Under the pieces are notes generated by a model. That model saw only the letters and a program-made list of their open reading frames with translations, was not told the origin of the DNA and did not search any database. Positions 37,157 to 45,933 of a stretch of DNA of 61,898 nt are shown piece by piece (position 1 is the first letter of the stretch; each line of letters begins with the position of its first letter). This stretch comes from Pseudolactococcus piscium (GTDB lineage: Bacteria > Bacillota > Bacilli > Lactobacillales > Streptococcaceae), in the NCBI RefSeq assembly GCF_002441695.1, contig NZ_JXJW01000017.1, forward strand, positions 1 through 61,898, read 5' to 3'. The position numbers and the translations under genes are program-made.

Positions 37157-37201
37157 AGACTTGGTATACAGTTGTTGTATATAGAGGCTAAGTCTCTTTT
37201 T
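37157..37201 (+). terminator. Intra-cluster hairpin after the WxL gene (arm A)
   Basis: AGACTT...AAGTCT with an internal GTATACA/TTGTATAT stem and a T-run. The equivalent position in arm B carries a similar hairpin (45848-45899). It may reduce read-through into the downstream genes. Confidence 0.65.
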
Positions 37202-37202
37202 A

Positions 37203-37457
37203 TATTGCTTTGTTGACTACGAAATTTGCAGATACCAGTAAAAGCTTTTTAACAACACGACTTGATCATGAAGCAAAATAAGTATAAGCTAGCTATTCTG
37301 ATTTAAACATAACAGTATATACACTCTGGATGTCATACTGACCGAGATAAAAAAACAAGGTGATACCTAGTGCTCGATTAAATTACGGTATTAATTTAGT
37401 TGAGCGTGCTTTTAAATCTGGTCTATCACAAAACATTTAAAAATGATCATTAAGTAA
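37203..37457 (+). pseudogene. Decayed WxL-interacting protein gene (DUF916/DUF3324)
   Basis: Fragments of the arm B WxL-interacting protein gene (44824-45831) remain. About 37266-37330 corresponds to the start of the mature protein (ADTSKSF, then LD-E, SYSDL), interrupted by stops. About 37380-37430 corresponds to the residues INLV...FKSG near 240-260. The end (37440-37457) matches the last codons and the TAA. Some three-quarters of the gene is missing, with frameshifts and stops, so it cannot make the protein. Confidence 0.85.
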
Positions 37458-37475
37458 AGAGGTCAAAAGGACGAT

Positions 37476-37742
37476 ATGAAAACGATAAAATTAACTTTGC
37501 CCCCCATATTGATAGGGATGATACTTTTAGGACCTATCTCTAAAGTCTATGGGGACACTAAAGACCAAGTCAAAACAGATGCCAGCATTGCATTTATTGA
37601 CGGGACAGCTACACCTAATTCACCTGCTAGTAATCATCTATTGCCCCTTGGAGAAGAGACGATACCGAGTCTTATCTGTGCCGGACTGATCCTACTGGTT
37701 TTAGTAGCACTGATTCTATACATCAGAAAAAAGAGACATTAA
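37476..37742 (+). CDS. Small LPxxGE-type cell-wall anchor protein (arm A)
   Basis: An 88-residue secreted protein: signal peptide (about 1-26), short middle (KTDASIAFIDG), then LLPLGEE, a hydrophobic helix and IRKKRH. This looks like a cell-wall sorting signal, but the LPxTG box is shortened to LPLGE (the Thr residue is missing). Its partner in arm B has the same LPLGE. In typical WxL operons a small protein with an LPxTG-type tail occupies this place. The start follows AAAGG. The stop is three bases before the next gene's ATG. Confidence 0.8.
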   Translation: MKTIKLTLPPILIGMILLGPISKVYGDTKDQVKTDASIAFIDGTATPNSPASNHLLPLGEETIPSLICAGLILLVLVALILYIRKKRH

Positions 37743-37745
37743 AGT

Positions 37746-40700
37746 ATGAAAAAAAATAAATTATTCACTTTGTTTTCTCTGACACTTTTGTCGTTGGGAA
37801 CACCACTCACAAGTATTGCACAGGCAGTTGTCATCAGCCAAGATACTACTGCTATCACCACTGCAGTAAACGACAAAACTGAAAACACACCCAATCAAGA
37901 AACTGAGCCAGTGCCTACTGACGAAGATAAGACTGGTCAAGATGAAGCTGATTCAGTGATTGCTGATCAGGAGAACTCAGAGAAACAAGAAACTGAGCCA
38001 GAAGCTACTGAAGAACCCAAAAATGAAACGAGCACGCCATCCGACAAAAAACCGAGAGCAGGAAATTCTGGAAACTTAAAAAATGACGGACTTACCTGGG
38101 GAGATGCACCCTGGGCCTTTGACCCAAATACAGGTATCTTAACGATCAACTCAGGAACCCTAGACAATCGTGAAAACGCACCTTGGAACCGTTCTGATAA
38201 CTTCAAAATTAATGTTGATCAAATCAAAAAGATTATCTTTACTGGTAAAACTAAAGCACCTAAAAGTTGTTTAGACTTATTTGCTAACCTAACTTCTCTA
38301 AAGGAAATCGTCGGATTAACTAATTTCGATACCTCCGAGGTGAATAATATGGCTGGCATGTTTAGGAACTGTACGTCACTAACAAACTTGGATATGTCAA
38401 AATTTAGCACCTCAACGGCGAATAATATGAACGGTATGTTTAGAAACTGTACAGCACTCACAAGTTTAGATCTATCAAATTTTGATACTTCTAACGTAAC
38501 AACGCTCCAAATCATGTTCTCCCAATGTAAGTCGCTTAAAAATCTAAATCTATCAAGTTTCAATACAGCTAATGTGACACGAATGGATAGTATGTTTAGG
38601 GACTGTAACGCACTAGAAGCTCTAGATTTATCAAGTTTTAGTACAGCTAATGTGACACGAATGGATAATATGTTTGCCCAGTGTAGAAAACTAAAAAGTC
38701 TAAATGTTTCAAATTTTGATACAGCTAAGGTGACAAACATGACCTACATGTTCTATCAATGTGGGTCACTTATAAACTTAGATCTATTAAGTTTCAATAC
38801 CCCTAATGTCACAAATATGGATAACATATTTTATAAATGTTCGTCATTAAAAAGTTTGGATCTATCAAAATTTGATACCACTAAACTAACCAATATGGAA
38901 GATATGTTTTCAGGCTGTCAGTCACTTCTAAACCTAGATCTGTCAAGTTTTAGAACATCAAAAGTGACAAATATGAACAAGATGTTTGCTAATTGTAAAT
39001 CACTTGAGACCTTAGATATCTCAGGTTTTAATACGAGAGTTTATGATTCATATAAGCAGACAACCATGATAGATATGTTTGCCGGTGCATCACCTTATAG
39101 CGTAACATTTGGTAATGACTTCCAATTTCCATCAACAATGACTTCGCCAAATGTCACTAATTTTTCCTTATCACCTCCTCCTAGAAACAAACTACTGGAA
39201 GAAGGACTCTACTCTACTGGTCTTGTGGTCGAAAAAAATGGTAAATCTGCCCCTTTCTCCACCGTAAAGGACTTCATTGCTAGCAGTCGGTGGAACCCAA
39301 TAAAATCCGGGACCTATATGTTCGAGACTAAACCTATTAAATGGGGAGATGCACGTTGCTCCTATGATTCGAATTCTCGTACCCTAACGGTTAACTCTGG
39401 TGATCTTTATGGTAAGCAACCTTGGTCTACTTTAGGTGTTACAAACGAAGTTAAAAAAATTGTATTCACAGGTAAAAACAAAATAACGTGGTTAAACATG
39501 CCAGATGCTGGCGTATTCCCTGGTCTAAGTCAGCTGACAGAAATCATCGGTTTAGAGAATCTAGATGTCTCAGCTTTAACTAACTTTAGTAATATGTTTT
39601 CTGGTTGTAGTTCCCTTAAAAGTCTAAATCTATCAAGCTTTGATACGACGCGCTTACAGACCTCATATCCTCCGTTAACTAATATGTTTAAGGGGTGTAG
39701 CTCGCTGTCTAGCATCACTTTAGGGGATAATTTTTTATTCTCTCCTTTTATCAACTCTCCCAATTCAGATCCTTTTCTACCTAACCCTATAGCCCTAAAC
39801 AGCTGGGAGAAATCAACCGGTAAGTGGATTCGAGAAGATGGCAACTCTAAAGCCTATAGTCCTAACGATTTCATGGCTAACTATGGGAAAGGCGACTTAA
39901 CAGCAGGAACTTATATCGCTGAAGTTATCCCGACTAAGTGGGGAGATGCGCTATGGACATTTGATGCTAAGACTGGTAGCTTAACAGTAAACTCTGGAAC
40001 ACTGGAAGCAGGACCAACTACTTCTCCCTGGAAACGTACTGATGGTCAAGAAATAGATGCGAGCCGCATCAGAAAGATCATATTCACTGGGAACACCCAA
40101 GCACCTGAAAATTCAGACTCTCTATTTTCGGGTCTTTCCAACCTGACAGAGATTGTGAACCTGACTAACTTGGATACCTCAAAAGTGACAGACATGTCTC
40201 ACATGTTCATCGGATGTAACTCGCTCAAAACCTTAGATTTATCTAACTTTAATACGTCAAATGTAACCAAGACTGAGTGGATGTTCCAAGACTGTGCATC
40301 ACTGACAGAACTAAACCTCAAATCATTTGATACCTCGAAGTTGACCAAGATGTGGATGATGTTTAGTGGGTGTGCTAGCCTGACAAGTTTAGATCTGTCA
40401 AATTTTGATACAAAACATGTTGTCACCATGGGTAAACTATTTTATGACTGTTCAAGCTTAACAAGTGTTAACCTATCAAACTTTGACACGTCACAAGTCA
40501 CACATATGGGACAGATGTTCCAAGATTGTACTTCCCTTACAAGTCTCGATTTATCGAGCTTTGATACAGGTAACGTCACAACCATGCAAAAACTATTTAA
40601 AAACACGCCTCTTTCTAGTTTAACACTAGGCGTTAAGTTTACATCGATGGGCGATGATGCTGACTTGCCTATACCTACCGCAATAAATGAAGGGGAGCAA

Positions 40701-41729
40701 CTAACCGGAAACTGGATTAGAAAAGATGGTAAGTCTAAAGCCTATAGTCCAGCAAACTTCATGGCTAACTATGGTAAAGGGGATTTAACAGCAGGAACTT
40801 ATGTTGGTGAGCTGATTTCTAGTGGTGCTATCTTAGAAACTAACGTCTCCTTTAGTACTGATTCAGGCAAAACAGTTGCGACTACTGCTGTGATTGGTGA
40901 CCAACTGCAAGCGACACTCACAGTCAAGCATTCTGATAAATCACCGACAGACGCGACTGCTAACACCGTTAAGTTATCAACGATCAGCCTGTTGACAGAT
41001 GCATGGGCATTATCGCCTACTGTCACAGTCACAACCTTTGATCAAACTGGTAAGCAAACAGCAAGTAAAGCGCAAACCATTAAAGATAATGAACTCAGTT
41101 TACCATCATTACCTTTCGGTTCGTATGTCGAGATTACCTTAACAGGGACTGCCTGGGAAAAAGCGTACGCCATCTCTGGTGGTAATTATCGCTATACGCT
41201 GAGTCATCAAAGTCAATCAGGAATGCAAAAAGTTGAAACATCGGATAACTTTATCATTAATAGTGGTGCTTTCGGTTTCAAATCAGTCCCTAATATTTCC
41301 TTTAAAGACAACATCTTACCGACAAAATCTAACCAGATTATTGATCGAAAAGACCCTGACTATGCGATTTCGGTAACAGACTATCGAGGGACGCGTTTAC
41401 CTGATGGGGTAACAGCAAAACCTGATCGCCTTAACTGGGAGATCACTGCCACAGCTAGTCCATTTAAGGATGCTGCTGGTAAAACGATTAAGCTATCCAC
41501 TATGGCTATCAGTTTTACAAAGGCAATCGGGCAGACGACAGAACTCGGTGCTGATGCGATACTCATTTCATCTCACGATGTGACAGGTGAGACTGCTAAG
41601 CAGCATAATCTCACTAAGTTATCTTGGGCTAAAGAGCTCGGCTTTAAAGTAGTCGTCCATAACAGGACTGACTTAGATACTACAAAATATACTGCAGATG
41701 TAGACTTTGATTTAAGAACAGCACCTTAA
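37746..41729 (+). CDS. BspA-type leucine-rich-repeat WxL surface protein (arm A)
   Basis: A 1327-residue secreted protein. A signal peptide (to about 27) and a Glu/Thr-rich linker (30-110) are followed by three modules that each open with a W-G-D/N-A motif and end with L-T-V/I-NSG (starts about 116, 531 and 728) and carry BspA-like leucine-rich repeats (repeated M-F, C-SL, LDLS-F-T). The C-terminal 300 residues are the WxL-type domain (LNWEITA about 1228, LSWAKELGF about 1290). It is presumably displayed on the cell wall. The last module plus C-terminus matches the entire arm B homologue. Confidence 0.9.
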   Translation: MKKNKLFTLFSLTLLSLGTPLTSIAQAVVISQDTTAITTAVNDKTENTPNQETEPVPTDEDKTGQDEADSVIADQENSEKQETEPEATEEPKNETSTPSDKKPRAGNSGNLKNDGLTWGDAPWAFDPNTGILTINSGTLDNRENAPWNRSDNFKINVDQIKKIIFTGKTKAPKSCLDLFANLTSLKEIVGLTNFDTSEVNNMAGMFRNCTSLTNLDMSKFSTSTANNMNGMFRNCTALTSLDLSNFDTSNVTTLQIMFSQCKSLKNLNLSSFNTANVTRMDSMFRDCNALEALDLSSFSTANVTRMDNMFAQCRKLKSLNVSNFDTAKVTNMTYMFYQCGSLINLDLLSFNTPNVTNMDNIFYKCSSLKSLDLSKFDTTKLTNMEDMFSGCQSLLNLDLSSFRTSKVTNMNKMFANCKSLETLDISGFNTRVYDSYKQTTMIDMFAGASPYSVTFGNDFQFPSTMTSPNVTNFSLSPPPRNKLLEEGLYSTGLVVEKNGKSAPFSTVKDFIASSRWNPIKSGTYMFETKPIKWGDARCSYDSNSRTLTVNSGDLYGKQPWSTLGVTNEVKKIVFTGKNKITWLNMPDAGVFPGLSQLTEIIGLENLDVSALTNFSNMFSGCSSLKSLNLSSFDTTRLQTSYPPLTNMFKGCSSLSSITLGDNFLFSPFINSPNSDPFLPNPIALNSWEKSTGKWIREDGNSKAYSPNDFMANYGKGDLTAGTYIAEVIPTKWGDALWTFDAKTGSLTVNSGTLEAGPTTSPWKRTDGQEIDASRIRKIIFTGNTQAPENSDSLFSGLSNLTEIVNLTNLDTSKVTDMSHMFIGCNSLKTLDLSNFNTSNVTKTEWMFQDCASLTELNLKSFDTSKLTKMWMMFSGCASLTSLDLSNFDTKHVVTMGKLFYDCSSLTSVNLSNFDTSQVTHMGQMFQDCTSLTSLDLSSFDTGNVTTMQKLFKNTPLSSLTLGVKFTSMGDDADLPIPTAINEGEQLTGNWIRKDGKSKAYSPANFMANYGKGDLTAGTYVGELISSGAILETNVSFSTDSGKTVATTAVIGDQLQATLTVKHSDKSPTDATANTVKLSTISLLTDAWALSPTVTVTTFDQTGKQTASKAQTIKDNELSLPSLPFGSYVEITLTGTAWEKAYAISGGNYRYTLSHQSQSGMQKVETSDNFIINSGAFGFKSVPNISFKDNILPTKSNQIIDRKDPDYAISVTDYRGTRLPDGVTAKPDRLNWEITATASPFKDAAGKTIKLSTMAISFTKAIGQTTELGADAILISSHDVTGETAKQHNLTKLSWAKELGFKVVVHNRTDLDTTKYTADVDFDLRTAP

Positions 41730-41787
41730 GCCATCACACATCAATTAACTAGCTAAGCAGTAATAAGTTATAAGGGCTACAAATTTT

Positions 41788-41829
41788 AAAAAACCGGACT
41801 GAGGGGACCCCCTAGTCCGGTTTTTTTTG
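41788..41829. terminator. Terminator at the end of arm A
   Basis: AAACCGGACT-13-base loop-AGTCCGGTTT with a run of T; works for the rightward LRR gene, and its A-run allows the other direction. Confidence 0.9.
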
Positions 41830-42090
41830 CTCTTTGTCAAATCGTGTGGGAAATATCCAAAGACCATAAGCAAGGGATTCGGTACTTTTTTTAGTTTGTT
41901 ATAACAGTGTTCATCAAAACAACTATTTAAAAAGGACTGAGGAGACTAGGAATGGCAAGACAAGTCAGGGAAATTATTTTAGTTTACTCACATTATAATT
42001 GAATTCAATACTGCAACACAAAACGAATTAAGAAGAAATTAAACTGGATGTCGCCAACCCAATATCGGATGGCATTATCAAACTAACAAA

Positions 42091-42119
42091 AAAATCAAGC
42101 AGTAAATGCTTGATTTCAA
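42091..42119 (-). terminator. Terminator of arm B
   Basis: On the minus strand AAATCAAGCA-loop-TGCTTGATTT is followed by a T-run. It is 170 bases beyond the stop codon of the arm B LRR gene and overlaps the first copy of the 42-bp repeat. Confidence 0.7.
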
Positions 42120-42232
42120 AAGTTTATATTTTGGGGGTCACATCAAAATGCTTGATTTCAAAAGTTTATATTTTGGGGGTCACATCACAATACTTGATTT
42201 CAAAAATTTATATTTTAGGGTTCACATCAAGC
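42107..42232. repeat. 3 x 42-bp tandem repeat between the arms
   Basis: Three head-to-tail units begin at 42107, 42149 and 42191. Units 1 and 2 are almost identical; unit 3 has several substitutions. Each unit has TTGATTTCAAAA, TTTATATTTT and GGGGGTCACATC-like stretches. Because 42 is a multiple of 3, an ORF runs through the repeats, but no start or protein-like signal supports translation. Confidence 0.9.
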
Positions 42233-42290
42233 ATTACCACTAAATTTTTAATGATAATCAATCTAAAGCATTAATTATAAATAATTGTGG

Positions 42291-44534
42291 TTAAGGTGCA
42301 GTCCGTAGATCAAATGATACATCGGCAGTATAGTTTGTAGTATCTAAGTCAGCTCTATTGTGGACGATTGCTTTAAACCCGTTGTCTTTAGCCCAAGATA
42401 ACTTAGTAAGATGATTGTTTCTAGCAGTCTCACCTGTCACATCGTGAGACGCAATTAGCACTGCATCGGAACCGAGTTCTTTTGTTTGGCCTGATTTATT
42501 CGTAAAGCTGATTGCCAAAGTAGATAACTTAATCGTTTTACCAGCAGCATCCTTAAATGGACTAGCTGTTGCTATTATATCCCAATTGAGCCGATCTGGC
42601 TTTGCCGTCGTGCCATCAGATGGTAGCTGAGCGCTACGATAGTCTGCTACTGTGATCGCATAATCAGCGTCTTTACGATCAATAATCTGGTTGAATTCGG
42701 TCGGTAAGAAGCTTTCCTTAAAGGAAATATTAGGTACTGATTTAAAACTTAGTAAACCACTATTACTGACAAAATTATCTGATTTATCAACTTTTTGAAC
42801 ACCTGACTTATTTTTATGATAGAGCGTATAGTGACAGTTATAACTAGGGGATGCATCTGTTTTTTCCCAGACGGTCCCAGTTAAGCTAATCTTTAAATAT
42901 GATCCATAAGGCAAGGTGGGTAGGCTAACTTCATTATTTGAAATAGTCTGTACTTCAGTAGCCGTTTGGTTACCATTTTGATCAAACGTTGCGATTGTTA
43001 CACTAGTGGATAATACCCATGCATCTGTCAAAAGTTTGATATTTGTTAATTTAACGGCGACTGCGGTCGAACCAGTCGGCGATTCAGCAGTATGCTTGAC
43101 TGTGATCTCCCCTTGTAGTTGATCACCAATCACAGCATTAGTCGCAATTGTTTTGCCTGAGTCAATACTAAACGAGATGTCGGTTTCTAAGATAGCAGTA
43201 TCATTCTTCAGTTCAGCCACGTAGGTACCTGCTTTTAATTCCTCGCCAATCTTTTTCATAAAGTCGACCGAGTCGTAGGCTTTAGAATTCCCGTCTTTTC
43301 TAATCCATTTTCCAGTTAATTGATCTCCAGCGTTTAGTGCACTGGGAGCAGTTAGACCACAATCACTACCCAAATTCTTAAATTTGTCGCCTAGTGTTAA
43401 GCTAGAAAACTGCGTATTTGTAAACATCTTCATCATCGTGGTGACATTCTTGGTATTAAAGCTCGACAAGTCAAGATTTTTAAGAGAAGTACATCCTTCA
43501 AACACATGTCCCATATTTTTAGCACTTGAGGTATCAAAGCCTGATAGATTGAGGCTTGTTAAACTTGAGCAGCCATAAAATAGTTTGCCCATCGTGCCAA
43601 CATTCTTGGTGTTAAACATAGACAAATCTAAACTTGTCAGTTTTGCACAGCCACTAAACATCATCCATATTTTTGTAACCTTTGAGGTGTCAAAGGTCTC
43701 AAGATTTAGTTCTGTAAGTGAAGCACAGTCTTGGAACATCCATTCAGTACTTGTTACATTTGACGTATTAAAGTTAGATAGATCTAATGCATTAAGAGAC
43801 TGACAACCAAGGAACATCCGGTCCATATTTGTCGTTTTTGAAGTATCTAGGTTAGGCAAGTTAACAATTTCTGTCAAGTTTGTTAGGTTAGCAAATAGGG
43901 AGCCTGAATATTCCGGTGCTGTCGTAGGACCTGTAAAGATAATCTTTTTAATCTGGTTCCCATCGATTCCATCAGTTTCTCGACGCCATGGTGAGGTCTC
44001 GTAGCTATCAAGCTCTCCTGAGTTGATTGTCAAGATACCTGAGTCACTATCAAATGTCCATGATGCATTTCCCCAAGTAAGTGTATCATCAGCACCCACC
44101 CCTCTAGCTCTCCCTATTTCTGAGTGCTCTGGTTTAGTGGGTGAGGCTGTCGCCTCACTTTTTTGTTCTTCGGTCGTTGAGGTTGAAGGCTCAGTTTCTT
44201 GTTTATCCATCGTCTGCTCATCGGTAGTCGAGAACGGAGACGTCCCTTGTTCATTCATGTTCTGATCATCAGTAGCCGAGGAATTAGTTTCTTGACTATC
44301 CGAATTATGCTCATCAGTTGTTGATGGATCGGTTTCTTGATTATCCGACTTTTGCTGATCACTAGTAGTTGGTGCGATCCCTTGTTCTTTAGCGTTTTTG
44401 GTATCGTTACTTGATCCGTCGGAGGTAGTGATGGTATCTTGCTTAGCGCCACCTGCCTGTGCGATACTCGTTACTGGTATCATTATTGACAAAAGTGTCA
44501 GAGAAAACAAAGTGACTAATTTATTTTTTTTCAT
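42291..44534 (-). CDS. BspA-type leucine-rich-repeat WxL surface protein (arm B)
   Basis: A 747-residue secreted protein. A signal peptide and a long Glu/Thr/Ser-rich linker (to about 145) are followed by a single module (W-G-N-A at about 152, then leucine-rich BspA-like repeats) and a C-terminal WxL-type domain (LNWDIIA, LSWAKDNGF). It equals the last module plus C-terminus of the arm A protein, which has two further modules. It overlaps by 14 bases the preceding small anchor-protein gene, so translation is likely coupled. Function: cell-surface display and probably adhesion. Confidence 0.9.
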   Translation of the reverse strand: MKKNKLVTLFSLTLLSIMIPVTSIAQAGGAKQDTITTSDGSSNDTKNAKEQGIAPTTSDQQKSDNQETDPSTTDEHNSDSQETNSSATDDQNMNEQGTSPFSTTDEQTMDKQETEPSTSTTEEQKSEATASPTKPEHSEIGRARGVGADDTLTWGNASWTFDSDSGILTINSGELDSYETSPWRRETDGIDGNQIKKIIFTGPTTAPEYSGSLFANLTNLTEIVNLPNLDTSKTTNMDRMFLGCQSLNALDLSNFNTSNVTSTEWMFQDCASLTELNLETFDTSKVTKIWMMFSGCAKLTSLDLSMFNTKNVGTMGKLFYGCSSLTSLNLSGFDTSSAKNMGHVFEGCTSLKNLDLSSFNTKNVTTMMKMFTNTQFSSLTLGDKFKNLGSDCGLTAPSALNAGDQLTGKWIRKDGNSKAYDSVDFMKKIGEELKAGTYVAELKNDTAILETDISFSIDSGKTIATNAVIGDQLQGEITVKHTAESPTGSTAVAVKLTNIKLLTDAWVLSTSVTIATFDQNGNQTATEVQTISNNEVSLPTLPYGSYLKISLTGTVWEKTDASPSYNCHYTLYHKNKSGVQKVDKSDNFVSNSGLLSFKSVPNISFKESFLPTEFNQIIDRKDADYAITVADYRSAQLPSDGTTAKPDRLNWDIIATASPFKDAAGKTIKLSTLAISFTNKSGQTKELGSDAVLIASHDVTGETARNNHLTKLSWAKDNGFKAIVHNRADLDTTNYTADVSFDLRTAP

Positions 44535-44805
44535 GTTTTAATATCCCTTTTTTCCTGATATAGACGATCAATCCGCCTAAAGCCAGTAGTGCCAATCCGG
44601 CACAGAGAACAGGTAGTATCATCTGTTCTCCGAGTGGCAATAAACGATTACTAGAAGGTGCAACAGGTGTAGGTGACCCGTCTATAAATGTAATACCGAC
44701 GTCTGTTTTGACTTGTGGCATCGTATCACCATAAACTTTACAGATAGTCCCTAAACATATCATCCCAATCAAGCTGGTGATCAAGCTTATTTTTATCATT
44801 TTCAT
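44521..44805 (-). CDS. Small LPxxGE-type cell-wall anchor protein (arm B)
   Basis: A 94-residue secreted protein equivalent to the 88-residue arm A gene: signal peptide, short middle (KTDVGITFIDG), LLPLGEQ, hydrophobic helix and IRKKG. The C-terminus runs eight residues further (ILKHEKK), overlapping the start of the LRR gene. The sortase box is LPLGE, without the Thr expected in LPxTG. AAAAAGAACGAT precedes the start. Confidence 0.8.
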   Translation of the reverse strand: MKMIKISLITSLIGMICLGTICKVYGDTMPQVKTDVGITFIDGSPTPVAPSSNRLLPLGEQMILPVLCAGLALLALGGLIVYIRKKGILKHEKK

Positions 44806-44823
44806 ATCGTTCTTTTTACCTCT

Positions 44824-45831
44824 TTACTTAACAACCATCGGTTTTTTATTTTTTTTGATATACCAGATGATAAAGGCGAAGATAATTAAGACTAAAGCAG
44901 CGATAATCAGGAATAAATAAGTATTATTTGTAGATTTATCGGTCACGTAGACTGAATTTTTATTGAACTCTTTCGCTTCTTTTGCTTTTATTGTAAACTT
45001 TTTAGTAAATGAAAATGCCTTACCATCAGCTTTACCAGTTACAGTCATGATATACTTACCAGATTTAAAACTATTGTTTACTAAATTAATGCCATAATTA
45101 AATTGAGAATTAGGTGCCATTCTCATATTAGAGTTTTCAGCTTCATATAAGACTTTTTTTGACCCTGCTTTGGTTACGGATGCTTTTGCTTCCAGTTTCT
45201 TAATTATCACAGGCGCCCCATTTTGAAGTGTTGCACTGATGACATTTTGTGAATTACGTTGTTCTATTTTAGCATCTAGAAGTGACATATCAGGTACTAT
45301 CTCAGCTTCTGTTTCGCGCAATACGACCCCCACAGTATAGGCAATGTTACTTTCTACCCCACTTGTTTTTGGTTTTGCTTTTGTTTCTGCTGATGTGACA
45401 CGTATGCCTCCTAGAATCTGTCCATCGTATTGTTTTTCAGGCATGATAACCGTTACAGGGACATCGATTGCACTTTTTGCTGGAATCGTCACGTCTTCAC
45501 TCTCAACTGTCGCAATATCTGAAAAACCGACTTTTAAAGTTGTGTTCTTATTACTATTACCAGAGTAGTCGGTTATCCCATTATCATTTGTAGCACCATT
45601 ATTAAGTTTGAGCTTGAGTTTGACTGCTTGGTCTGCCCCATTAAAGATGCGAATTGGTAGCACTTTATGTTCATTTGGTGCTACTTTTAGATCATAATAG
45701 CTACTTTGTGTTTGCTTTGTTTCAGGATCAAGTGGTGTTACTGAAAAGCTTTTACTGGTATCTGCTGATACGCTTACTGCAGTTAATAGGACAATGAAAC
45801 TAGCCAATACTATATAAAATTTGTTCTTCAA
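44824..45831 (-). CDS. WxL-interacting protein (DUF916-DUF3324)
   Basis: A 335-residue protein with a signal peptide (MKNKFYIVLASFIVLLTAVS), a DUF916-type beta domain (about 25-150), a DUF3324-type domain (about 160-285), and a C-terminal transmembrane helix with a basic tail (LFLIIAALVLIIFAFIIWY then KKNKKP). In WxL systems such proteins bridge WxL proteins and peptidoglycan or host matrix. It is intact only in arm B; the arm A copy is a pseudogene, so the arm A WxL proteins may depend on this protein. Confidence 0.92.
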   Translation of the reverse strand: MKNKFYIVLASFIVLLTAVSVSADTSKSFSVTPLDPETKQTQSSYYDLKVAPNEHKVLPIRIFNGADQAVKLKLKLNNGATNDNGITDYSGNSNKNTTLKVGFSDIATVESEDVTIPAKSAIDVPVTVIMPEKQYDGQILGGIRVTSAETKAKPKTSGVESNIAYTVGVVLRETEAEIVPDMSLLDAKIEQRNSQNVISATLQNGAPVIIKKLEAKASVTKAGSKKVLYEAENSNMRMAPNSQFNYGINLVNNSFKSGKYIMTVTGKADGKAFSFTKKFTIKAKEAKEFNKNSVYVTDKSTNNTYLFLIIAALVLIIFAFIIWYIKKNKKPMVVK

Positions 45832-45847
45832 TCTGTATTCTCCTTAG

Positions 45848-45899
45848 AAAAAGGGCGCTAGCTTGTACATTCACATGATGTATAACAAGTCTAGCTCCC
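45848..45899 (-). terminator. Intra-cluster hairpin after the WxL gene (arm B)
   Basis: On the minus strand GGGAGCTAG...CTAGCGCCC with a T-run after it, between the small WxL gene and the WxL-interacting protein gene. It is likely a partial terminator that lowers expression of the later genes relative to the first. Confidence 0.75.
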
Positions 45900-45933
45900 T
45901 CCTTTTCATTTTAATGATTAAGCTAGCACTTGA

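Larger units (their letters stand above)
41830..42290. other. Spacer between the two inverted arms
   Basis: No gene is convincing. A 16-codon ORF at 41952 has a purine tract in front but no family. The spacer contains a 42-bp tandem repeat and a terminator for arm B. A short in-frame protein-like stretch (about 42033-42090, EEIKLDVANPISDGIIKL) may be a fragment of a lost gene. Confidence 0.5.

Noticed and set aside
41830-42090. Remnant of an insertion sequence in the spacer between WxL arms
   Set aside because: No recognisable terminal inverted repeats or transposase motif; only short protein-like fragments.
42107-42232. Tandem repeat considered as a CRISPR array
   Set aside because: The 42-bp units are directly adjacent with no unique spacers and no cas genes are near.
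42033-42288. Open frame through the 42-bp repeats
   Set aside because: There is no start codon with a ribosome-binding site, and the frame is open only because the repeat length is a multiple of three.
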